This document shows, piece by piece, positions 54,019 to 62,400 of a stretch of DNA of 64,000 bases (positions are counted from its first letter, which is position 1; each line of letters begins with the position of its first letter). Under the pieces are notes generated by a model, which worked only from the letters and a program-made list of their open reading frames with translations, was not told where the DNA came from and searched no databases. This DNA comes from Lewinellaceae bacterium (GTDB lineage: Bacteria > Bacteroidota > Bacteroidia > Chitinophagales > Saprospiraceae). The stretch covers positions 97,327 through 161,326 of the forward strand of contig JACJYB010000011.1 in the NCBI GenBank assembly GCA_020636355.1, in the 5' to 3' direction. Both the position numbers and the translations under genes were made by a program.

Positions 54019-54495
54019 TTATTGAGCCCGACCCTGGCGTTGCTTAGCCGAATAATTCACTTTGTATTGTCTGGCTTTACGCAATTGAGTTTTCACATCA
54101 GTGACGATACCCATGGTAATATCACCATCAACCCGCATGGAGGTGATGATCGCCGGGATTTCCGATTCACGAACACGTGCGCGGTGTTCCTCAACGAAGG
54201 CCGGTATTTCCCAGGTCTGCGCGAATTTATCACCCAACTGAATTTGTGGCGCCGTCCCATAGACCTCCTGATATTTTTTCAGAGGACGTCCAATATAAAT
54301 GTAATGGACCAGGGATTTCTTCTCCAGTTTGGTCAATTCGGTTGCCTGAGGCGTTACCACCTGCAACTTCAACTCAGAGTCCCGCAATACAGTTACCACC
54401 ATAAAGAAGAACAATAGCATGAAGATGATATCTGGCAAGGACGCTGTCGAGATTGCCGGTGAGGCCGCTCCTCTTTTCTTTTTAAACTTTGACAT
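54019..54495 (-). CDS. exbD: ExbD/TolR-type biopolymer transport protein (second)
   Basis: 158 residues. A basic cytoplasmic start (MSKFKKKRGAASPAIS) precedes the single helix. SLPDIIFMLLFFFMVVTVLR carries the Asp that conducts protons in this family (PDIIF). A periplasmic domain follows, ending TDVKTQLRKARQYKVNY. Last gene of the operon, 24 bases after the first ExbD. Two different ExbD proteins after one ExbB is the usual Bacteroidota arrangement. Confidence 0.9.
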   Translation of the reverse strand: MSKFKKKRGAASPAISTASLPDIIFMLLFFFMVVTVLRDSELKLQVVTPQATELTKLEKKSLVHYIYIGRPLKKYQEVYGTAPQIQLGDKFAQTWEIPAFVEEHRARVRESEIPAIITSMRVDGDITMGIVTDVKTQLRKARQYKVNYSAKQRQGRAQ

Positions 54496-54519
54496 AGCGT
54501 TGCAATTAGATGCTCGAGA

Positions 54520-55068
54520 TTATTTACTTTCTTCACCGAAGGATGTCGGTTCAGCTTCTGAAAGGACCAGAGGAATATCGTTGTTAATTTCCCTCTTCTG
54601 AGCGTTACCCAGATCATCATAATGCTTCCCGAAACGTTTCTGAGCTTCTGTCTCCCGAAGTTCGTTGTATGCCGCCATCAACTCATTATATACTTCCAGA
54701 TAGGTACGGTATTTGGTACCCCGGTCGTTTTTAAGGGAGATGATTGCATTTTTAGGAGATTCGGCAAGATCTTCCTGGTTCTTCGGATTCATGATGAATT
54801 CCTCAGCTTTCTCCCGAAGGTCTCCGATCTTAACCGGCTCACCGCGCACCAGAAGCTGGTTTTGCGCGTTAACCAGGACGGAGAATACATTACGGGATTT
54901 CAGTTTCGCTGTTTCCGGCGGTTCGTCGGACCAAGGTGGCAACTTTACCAGTACTCCTTTATCTTCTACGATGGTCGTTGTTACCAGGAAGAAAATCAGA
55001 AGTAGGAAAGCGATATCCGCCATAGATCCGGCATTGATTTCCGTGCTTACCTTTCTAGCGTTTCCCAT
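54520..55068 (-). CDS. exbD: ExbD/TolR-type biopolymer transport protein (first)
   Basis: 182 residues. The helix begins EINAGSMADIAFLLLIFFLVTTTI, with the proton-path Asp in MADIAF. The periplasmic domain is longer than in the second copy and contains NAIISLKNDRGTKYRTYLEVYNELMAAYNEL, typical of the Bacteroidota subtype. The C-terminus is extended by about 25 residues. It works with ExbB to energise TonB-dependent outer membrane transport. It lies 8 bases after the 155-residue membrane protein gene. Confidence 0.9.
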   Translation of the reverse strand: MGNARKVSTEINAGSMADIAFLLLIFFLVTTTIVEDKGVLVKLPPWSDEPPETAKLKSRNVFSVLVNAQNQLLVRGEPVKIGDLREKAEEFIMNPKNQEDLAESPKNAIISLKNDRGTKYRTYLEVYNELMAAYNELRETEAQKRFGKHYDDLGNAQKREINNDIPLVLSEAEPTSFGEESK

Positions 55069-55076
55069 CTAGCGGC

Positions 55077-55544
55077 TTATTTAAAGATGTTAATGATTTC
55101 AGTGATTACGAAAGATGCAAAAGCAACAATCGTGAGAATGACTCCGGTTCCCAGAGCTCCGGTAATTAATTTACTGGTTGTATCACCGATCTTAAACTCC
55201 TCAATCTTTGCAGCTAGCGTGCCGGTGTCCGGTGCAGCCGTAGAATACAGGATGATAAACATAACCGCAATCACTCCTAATCCAATGATCCCTACCAGGG
55301 CACCTTTGGGGTGTGTGATCATGTAATACAATCCAAATAAAATAGCGACTACTACCGTGAGGACCGTCAATATGATAGACGCCCACAAACCAAAGTCGAA
55401 TATGGTGGTTTCTCCTTGCCGCTCTTCAGGAAGCGCATTGAAGTCGGTCAGGCCACTGAACACCGATCCAAAAAAGATCAGGATGATCACTGCACCCAAT
55501 CCGAATGCGGCAAGCTGACCATGCTTGGCTAAAAATTTATACAT
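55077..55544 (-). CDS. Membrane protein of the ExbB/ExbD operon, unknown function
   Basis: 155 residues with four helices (GQLAAFGLGAVIILIFFGSVF; FGLWASIILTVLTVVVAILFG; LVGIIGLGVIAVMFIILYST; LITGALGTGVILTIVAFASF). It lies between ExbB (18 bases upstream) and the first ExbD (8 bases downstream), and its gene order is conserved in this phylum as I recall. A role in assembling or tuning the proton-driven complex is inferred from position alone. Confidence 0.75.
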   Translation of the reverse strand: MYKFLAKHGQLAAFGLGAVIILIFFGSVFSGLTDFNALPEERQGETTIFDFGLWASIILTVLTVVVAILFGLYYMITHPKGALVGIIGLGVIAVMFIILYSTAAPDTGTLAAKIEEFKIGDTTSKLITGALGTGVILTIVAFASFVITEIINIFK

Positions 55545-55562
55545 GGTGTATCCTTTTCGTAG

Positions 55563-56288
55563 TTATTTAAAAACGTTGTTTTTGGACATGAGGTCGACCA
55601 AACCGATGGAAGCATCTTCCATTTTGTTAACGATACCATCGATCTTGGAAATGATGTAGTTGTAGAACAACTGCAACACGATGGCTACGATAAGACCAAA
55701 TACGGTGGTCAACAAGGCTACTTTGATACCCCCGGCAACAACTGACGGAGAAAGGTCACCCACTTCTTCAATCCGGTCAAACGCCTGGATCATACCGATT
55801 ACCGTACCCATAAACCCAAGCATCGGGGCAATGGCGATAAACAAAGAAATCCAAACCAGGCCTCTTTCCAGCAAGCCCATTTGAACGCTACCATAACTTA
55901 CGATGGCCTTCTCAACGGCTTCAGGGCCTTTCGAAGACTGACGTAAACCTTCATACAATACGCTTGCCGTTGGACCAGGCGTCGATTTGCAGATTTCCAT
56001 CGCACCATCGACATCGCCGTCAGCAAGACGCTCGTCAATACGGGCCAGCAATTTATCCGTGTTGGTACTGGCAATGTTCAGTGTAATGATCCTTACAATA
56101 CAGAAGGCCAAGCCTAAGATCAAACAGATCAATACCGTGCTCATGAAGCCCCAGCTACCTTCGATGAATTTCTCCTTCAACATCTGGAAGCCAGTGGCAT
56201 CTTTTACCACTTCCTGAGCCATCGTTTCTACTGCACCAAAAACAGAGAGTGCGGCGAAAACCAAAAGTAGAACAACAAACTTTCGCAT
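55563..56288 (-). CDS. exbB: ExbB/TolQ/MotA-type proton channel protein
   Basis: 241 residues. A signal peptide (VVLLLVFAALSVFGAVETMA) is followed by three helices. The family core is GLVWISLFIAIAPMLGFMGTVIGMIQAFDRI, then SVVAGGIKVALLTTVFGLIVAIVLQLFYNY, where the channel-lining Thr residues lie. Forms the pentameric channel with ExbD. The first gene of the operon; the co-oriented tRNA-Ser ends 82 bases upstream. Confidence 0.93.
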   Translation of the reverse strand: MRKFVVLLLVFAALSVFGAVETMAQEVVKDATGFQMLKEKFIEGSWGFMSTVLICLILGLAFCIVRIITLNIASTNTDKLLARIDERLADGDVDGAMEICKSTPGPTASVLYEGLRQSSKGPEAVEKAIVSYGSVQMGLLERGLVWISLFIAIAPMLGFMGTVIGMIQAFDRIEEVGDLSPSVVAGGIKVALLTTVFGLIVAIVLQLFYNYIISKIDGIVNKMEDASIGLVDLMSKNNVFK

Positions 56289-56369
56289 AATCGTAATTAT
56301 TTACTGTTTTCTAATGTTTTGATTGACAATTGGTTACATGAAATAAGGAGTATTGCACACCTTGACAAG

Positions 56370-56453
56370 CGGAGAGTAAGGGATTCGAACCCTTGATCCT
56401 TTTGGGAAACACGCTTTCCAGACGTGCGCCTTAAACCACTCGGCCAACTCTCC
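56370..56453 (-). tRNA. tRNA-Ser (GGA)
   Basis: 84 nt with a long variable arm. Acceptor GGAGAGT pairs with ACTCTCC, discriminator G as expected for Ser. Anticodon arm CACGT-CTGGAAA-GCGTG has anticodon GGA, reading UCC/UCU. T arm AAGGG-TTCGAAT-CCCTT. CCA is not encoded. Confidence 0.95.
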
Positions 56454-56588
56454 AAAGCTAATAATTAATTCGTCTCTTTCCCGCTCCAAGAAATACAAAA
56501 TTTCTAAATAAAACAAAAAATTCAAAATTTTTTTGGCCGTTACACAATAGATGAAATACCAGTTAAAAACGGTGTATCCGACTGAAAA

Positions 56589-57359
56589 TTAATTCGCTAC
56601 ATGAAACAGTTCCATCGCATTTTTCGTGGTGACCCGCTCAATTTCTTCCAATGGCAAACCAAGGACCTCAGCGAGCTTGTGTGCGATAACAGGGATATAA
56701 CTGCTTTCATTCCGCTTACCCCGGTACGGAACTGGCGCTAAATAAGGCGCATCGGTCTCCAGAACCAGGTGTTGAAGACCCAATTCAGGCAATACCTGGG
56801 GCAAAGTACTGTTCTTGAAGGTAACGACTCCCCCGATACCCAATTTAAAGCCCAGATCTATAGCTGCCATTCCTTGTGGCAAGGTCCCTGTAAAACAATG
56901 AAACACTCCCCGAACACCACTCCCCCGGTAATCTTCCAGGATCTCTAATAAGCGGTCCATTGCATCCCTCGAATGAATAACAATGGGGAGATCATGGACT
57001 ATAGCCCACTCAGTTTGACGCTTAAAGGCGCGCTCCTGTTCCTGGATCCAGGTCTTATCCCAATAAAAATCCAGACCGATCTCACCTACTGCATAATAGG
57101 TCCCGGTTTCCAATTCGAAAATAATGCGCTCCAGGTCGGCATCCGCATTCGCAGTAACGGAGCAGGGATGCAAACCCATCATTGGATACATCTGTTCCGG
57201 ATAACTTTCCCACAAAGCTTTTAACGAAGAAATGGTCTCCACGTCCACATTCGGCAAATACATCCTCTGTACTCCGGCATCAACCGCCCGGGAGACCATA
57301 GCATCCCGGTCTTCTTCGAAATCCTCCAGGTATAAGTGGGTATGCGTGTCAATAAACAT
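56589..57359 (-). CDS. TatD family metal-dependent hydrolase
   Basis: 256 residues, standard length. MFIDTHTHLYLEDF carries the first HxH, GEIGLDFYWDK the metal Glu, PIVIHSRDAMDRLLEIL and GVFHCFTGTLPQ the next His ligands, and LVLETDAPYLAPVPYRGKRN the catalytic Asp. Members are 3'-5' DNA exonucleases or D-aminoacyl-tRNA-related hydrolases. ATG 57359 is chosen because the family always begins with this motif; the in-frame upstream extension overlaps the divergent RNase H gene. Confidence 0.93.
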   Translation of the reverse strand: MFIDTHTHLYLEDFEEDRDAMVSRAVDAGVQRMYLPNVDVETISSLKALWESYPEQMYPMMGLHPCSVTANADADLERIIFELETGTYYAVGEIGLDFYWDKTWIQEQERAFKRQTEWAIVHDLPIVIHSRDAMDRLLEILEDYRGSGVRGVFHCFTGTLPQGMAAIDLGFKLGIGGVVTFKNSTLPQVLPELGLQHLVLETDAPYLAPVPYRGKRNESSYIPVIAHKLAEVLGLPLEEIERVTTKNAMELFHVAN

Positions 57360-57391
57360 AATCTTCTTTAACTTGGCGTCAAAGTTAGCCA

Positions 57392-58018
57392 ATGGCTCAG
57401 AAACAAAAGTATTATGTGGTATGGGAAGGGGTCGAGCCTGGTATTTATTCATCCTGGAGCGATTGTCAGGAACAGATAAAGGGTTATCCCGGCGCAAAAT
57501 ACCGCGCTTATTCCAGTGAACAGGAAGCCCGGGCCGCATTTCACAGCGGTTGGGAGAGTCCTAAAGCAGAAGCGATTAAAAAAGTATCCCGTGATGCGCT
57601 TCCGCCGGAGGTAATCACCGATAGTCTGGCCGTGGACGGGGCTTGCAGCGGTAATCCGGGTGCTACGGAGTACCGTGGCGTGCATGTGGGCTCCGGTCAA
57701 TTGATCTTTCATCAGGGGCCTTTTGCCGGTGGCAGTAATAACCTGGCCGAATTTCTGGCCCTCGTCCATGCATTGGCTTATCTGCAAAAGCAAGGAAAAC
57801 CGAATATGGTCATTTATACCGACTCCATTACCGCAATTGCCTGGGTTCGCAACCGGGCCATCAAATCAACCATCAACAGAACCGCTAAGAACAAAGCCAT
57901 CTATGAATTGGTCGACCGGGCGTTAGTCTGGATCAAAAACAACCAGTGGAAAAACCCAATCATCAAATGGGAAACGGAAAAATGGGGAGAAATTCCTGCG
58001 GACTTCGGAAGAAAGTGA
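57392..58018 (+). CDS. Ribonuclease H with N-terminal viroplasmin-type domain
   Basis: 208 residues. The N-terminal domain YYVVWEGVEPGIYSSWSDCQ is the caulimovirus viroplasmin-like (RNase H1 N-terminal) module, which binds RNA:DNA hybrids. The C-terminal RNase H domain has its acidic residues in SLAVDGACSGNPGATE, SNNLAEFLALVHAL and VIYTDSITAIAWV. It removes RNA from hybrids such as R-loops and primers. Divergent from TatD with 32 bases between starts. Confidence 0.92.
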   Translation: MAQKQKYYVVWEGVEPGIYSSWSDCQEQIKGYPGAKYRAYSSEQEARAAFHSGWESPKAEAIKKVSRDALPPEVITDSLAVDGACSGNPGATEYRGVHVGSGQLIFHQGPFAGGSNNLAEFLALVHALAYLQKQGKPNMVIYTDSITAIAWVRNRAIKSTINRTAKNKAIYELVDRALVWIKNNQWKNPIIKWETEKWGEIPADFGRK

Positions 58019-58023
58019 ATGAA

Positions 58024-58130
58024 GTGGTGTTATGGTGATTTGGTATTGTGGTGATTTGGTATTGTGGTATTGTGGTATTGTGGTGATTTGGTGATTTGGT
58101 GTTATGGGGGTATGGGGGCATGGTATCGGT
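58024..58130. repeat. Low-complexity GGTGATTT/GGTATTGT tract
   Basis: A GT-rich run built from short units GGTGATTT, GGTATTGT and GGTGTTAT, repeated irregularly about a dozen times, then GGGGGTATGG. No gene is in it. It fills the space between the convergent RNase H and def genes. Confidence 0.8.
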
Positions 58131-58176
58131 GGGTTCTCGCGATTCCGATATAGTTTGCTTTTTAAACCGGACCAGG

Positions 58177-58728
58177 CTACCGCTTCACCTTATAATCGCA
58201 ATCGACGATGCCTTTCTTAATCTTATCCAGTTTTTTGGCCAGCCGCACCCGCTTGAGCGGTTTGAGCTTCTCTGTAAATAAGATCCCTTCAATGTGGTCG
58301 TATTCATGCTGAATTACGCGGGCATTAGTCCCGCTGAAAGTCTCCTCATGCGTGGCAAAGTTTTCATCCTGATAGCGGATGGTGATTTCATCCGGTCTGG
58401 TAACATCACCGTGAATGTTTGGTATGCTTAAACAGCCCTCTTCGTAATCCACTTCTTCGTCGCCTTGTCCAAGCATAACTGCATTGATAAAAACCTTCTT
58501 GATACGCTCTTGTTTCTCGCCTTCCTCCTTCGCAGTCTGCACGGTATCAACGATAAAAACCCGGATATCAAGGCCAATCTGTGGTGCTGCGAGGCCTACC
58601 CCATGCGCCTGGTACATGGTTTGCCACATATTCTCCAACAACACATTCAATTCGGGATAATCCGCATCAATCGGCTTACATTTTTTTCTTAATACCGGAT
58701 TCCCGTACAATACTATCGGTAAGATCAT
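58177..58728 (-). CDS. def: Peptide deformylase
   Basis: 183 residues. Removes the formyl group from new N-terminal methionines. All three motifs are present: GVGLAAPQIG (motif 1), EEGCLSIP with the metal Cys (motif 2), and IQHEYDHIEG with both metal His and catalytic Glu (motif 3). Start MILPIVLYGNPVLRKKC is standard. It lies 43 bases after ruvX, probably co-transcribed. Confidence 0.95.
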   Translation of the reverse strand: MILPIVLYGNPVLRKKCKPIDADYPELNVLLENMWQTMYQAHGVGLAAPQIGLDIRVFIVDTVQTAKEEGEKQERIKKVFINAVMLGQGDEEVDYEEGCLSIPNIHGDVTRPDEITIRYQDENFATHEETFSGTNARVIQHEYDHIEGILFTEKLKPLKRVRLAKKLDKIKKGIVDCDYKVKR

Positions 58729-58771
58729 TTCAATTCTTAGATCATTTGATGGTGTAAAAGTACAAAAGGGC

Positions 58772-59185
58772 CTACAGATGACCCAAATATTCCTGGAGGA
58801 TCAAAACGGCACTGACCTTATCAACCAATGTTTTATCTCTCCGCTTCTTCTTACCTATTCCGCTTCGTAGGATAATTTCCCGGGCTTTCTGGGAAGTCAA
58901 CGTTTCATCTTGACGGTACACGTCGATCTGCGGAAATTGTTTACTAAAAGCCGTCAAAAATACGGAAATAGCCTGCAACAACGGATGGCCTTCCGGGGTA
59001 TGCATGGATGGATCACCGACCACGACAGCCACAACCGGTTCTTGCGCCATATACCGTTTCAAATATTCAATGACTTCATTGGTAGGAAGCGTACACAACG
59101 GTTGGGCAACAATTTGCAGCGGGTCAGTTGTAGCTAATCCGCATTTCTTGATCCCGTAATCTATGGACAGAATTCTACCTTTCAT
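58772..59185 (-). CDS. ruvX: YqgF/RuvX family nuclease (pre-16S rRNA processing/Holliday junction resolvase-like)
   Basis: 137 residues, usual length. RILSIDYGIKKCGLATTDPL opens the RNase H-like fold with its first Asp, AVVVGDPSMHTPEGHP is the second conserved strand and loop, and YRQDETLTSQKAREI and KTLVDKVSAVLILQEYL close it. Relatives process the 5' end of 16S rRNA. Start ATG at 59185. Confidence 0.93.
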   Translation of the reverse strand: MKGRILSIDYGIKKCGLATTDPLQIVAQPLCTLPTNEVIEYLKRYMAQEPVVAVVVGDPSMHTPEGHPLLQAISVFLTAFSKQFPQIDVYRQDETLTSQKAREIILRSGIGKKKRRDKTLVDKVSAVLILQEYLGHL

Positions 59186-59326
59186 CCGTTCGCTTTAACA
59201 TATAAAATGCGCCAATAGTTTACGTTAAGGCCTGACTAATGACATCTGCCGATCTACTACCAGCTGCTCGCTCTTCAGCCTTTGACCTTACCGACAGGTA
59301 ACTTATTAGCTCATGCACCAATTAAC

Positions 59327-59369
59327 TAAAAAAAAAGACCCCCTCCGAACTTTCTCGGAGAGGGGTCCC
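59327..59369 (-). terminator. Rho-independent terminator of the 1486-residue gene
   Basis: Minus strand: GACCCCTCTCCGAG-aaagtt-CGGAGGGGGTC, then T9. It starts 36 bases past the stop codon at 59406. Confidence 0.88.
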
Positions 59370-59405
59370 ATCCCAAAAACAGTAAACTCTTAGAGCAAAA
59401 CAGAA

Positions 59406-62400
59406 TTATTCAACAATAATCATCTTGCGAGTTGCAGTAAACTTGCCTGTTTCAAGCTGATAGTACAGAATGCCAGAGGCCTGCAGATCCGTCTTATTGA
59501 TCGTGATCTGATTCAAACCTTTAACAAACTCTCCGTCTACTTGCTTGATCAGCTTTCCAGTTACATCCATGATCTTCAGGGTTGCGCTGGAAGCTTCCGG
59601 CAGGTTAAATCCGATCACCGTATTCGAATTGAATGGGTTCGGATTGTTTTGATACAGAGCAAATCCGTTGCTTGCAATAGCTCCATTGGCTTTGAAGGCC
59701 AGGTCTACGCCCTGTACTTCGGCCCAGGTATTATAAGCTTCTGCTGCAGTAACCTTGGAGTTAACCTGAATGGCTTCTTCCAGATCACCGTTGCCAAGTG
59801 CACGGAATGCAATGGTAAAGAGGACATCATTTTTGCCATAGGAAACTGACTCAGCCTCATTCCAGCTGGTGGTGATGATTCCTTTGCCTACCTGGTTCAA
59901 ACCAATGTTGGCAGCGGTAACATTCAACACACCTGGTTGAACGCCGGCATAAGACAGTTCGGAATTATTGAATTCCAGGGTAAACTGATATCCGTCAATG
60001 TTATTGAAGTTTTCGGCTGTAACCGGCACTTCGATGACATCATTTGCTTTATAGGTCATCTGTGGCATGGTCAATGTCAGTGACTCATTGGTACGGATTT
60101 CAGTCTTCTGCAATTCGTTAGGACTGTTGGATCCGTTCACATCACCCACTTTGATACCGATGAAGTTTACAACCATATTGTTGCTCAATGAGCTGATGTC
60201 GTACGATTCAGGGAACTGCTCTCCCAGCGGATTTTCCGGATTCTGGAAGGTGTAGTTGGAAGAAATGAACCTCCAGGAAGTGTTGGACTTAAAGTTGTCG
60301 TCAACACCCAGGATCAGGCGGCGCAACTGAACCAGGTCACTGGCCGTGATGCTTCCATTGTGGTCAATGTCCGCAGCAATGATCTTGTATGGAGAATTCA
60401 ATTTCTCGTAGCCCAGGATGTGCTTCTGGATGTATACCAGGTCAAGAGTCGATATACCATTAACCGGGTTAATGTTCTTACCAGGTACCAGTGAGTACTT
60501 ACCACCCAACGGCATGGTTCCAAAGTTAAACATACCTTCTACTCCGGTGTTGATCGGATTGGATCCGGCACCTTTCAATTGTACGTTAACCTGTGCAACC
60601 CCTTCCTGAGTCTCGGTAACCACGCGGCCTGCAATGTTTCCATTTGCATTATCCGGGCTGGTGCAAGCGCCCATATTATCCTGAACATCCAGCGTAACGG
60701 TACAGAAATCCTGATTTCCGTATTCATCCGTAACCCACATATCAAGTTGTTGCTGACCGATGCTTCTGCAATCGAAATCGCGATAGGTATCCGTGGTGTC
60801 TGAGCTGAACGACAGCGCTACGATATCCTGGCCGCAATAGCCATAGCTACCAGCGTCGAAGTCACTTGCCCATACGCGGATCATACCCAAATCCGGATCA
60901 TTGTCCTTATTGGTATCAACCGGCATCAGGGTGATGATCAGGTCGTGGCAATAAGGAGTCGGTTTCTTACACAAACCTACGTAGAATGGAATGTAAGCTT
61001 CGGCCTGGTTACCGCAACGATCGGATACGATGAAGTGTGCTACATAAGCACCAACAGCGTAATCATCGGTCAGGGTAGCGGTAGAACCAAACTGTACATC
61101 CTGTCCCGGAACACGGGCTTCAGGACCACCTTCGTAGGATAAAAGTACTGTCCATTTCAGGTCGCCTGCCAATGAACAGTCATCGGAAGCGGACATTGAA
61201 ATGGTTGCCGAACCTTCACAGGTATTTGCATCTGAAGCGCAAACTACATTGATGGTGGTATCCGTAAAGGAAGGAGGTGTAGTGTTGATCAATTTGATGA
61301 CCTGTGTATAGGTCATGTATCCATCGCCATTATCTTTAAGATTGCGATTGATCTGGGGACGACTCGCGGAGGCTATCATATTTTCTGAAGCGCAGATGTC
61401 CAAACCGTGATAATCAGCATCCGGATTGTATGCACACCAGTCGATAATCGTCCAGGTACGCAACAACTTCAAACAAGCACCAGCTACAATCTGGTATTCT
61501 TCATCGACGTAACGAACACCTAATTGCTCACAATCATCATCACTGATGATGGGTTCGCCAAGTCTTTCCGGACTAGCGTCGATCTGCATGTTTTGAATAC
61601 AGGTCAGGATCGTGTCCTTCGGGAAGATGACCTCGAAGTCAGAACGGTGTTTGATATAAACGCGCTGTGAACAAGTCGTTGAGTTACCGCAATTGTCGGT
61701 GATCACCCATGTTCTTTCCGAGTAACTGTTGCAGTTATCATCGTAATCAACCGTCGTACTGTCAACCGTATAGTCGCTACAGTTTTCTTTGATATTCGGT
61801 CTGGAGAAGTAAGAATATGGATCAACCAGAATATCTACATCGTCCAGTTTCAACCAATACTTACAAGTATCGCAGTTGTCAAATGCGCTGTTGGATCCAA
61901 GGTGGAATGCAAAATCCGGAGAAGCTTGTGAATTGCATTCAGCGTATTGATTATTGCCATTACCATAGGTTACTCCGTCACAATAAACCGTAACGTCTTC
62001 ATGAGGCAAGCAAACCGGTGGAACTTTGTCGTCAACCAATACCTGGGTCATACACTCACTGTAGTAGTTCCAGCTGAATTCCGGATCACCGATATGCTCG
62101 ATGGCATCGATGATCGCTGAACCAACCTGGTCAGCTGTTTTCAGACTATCGACCAGTTTTGCATATCCGTTGTAGGTGAAGTTGCAATAGAACTTCTGCT
62201 CGGAAGAGCCATACAGGTGCGGATCATAAACACGCTCAATGTGGCAGGTGGAGTAAACACGTGTTACCACCTGGTCATCGTCAGCACAACCTGAAAACTC
62301 TACATAGTCTCCAAATACGTTGCAATCCAGCCAAACATTGATGAATTTCTGAATTTCGGTATAATAACGATTGTAGTTGTTCAATCCGAAGATGGTCTTC

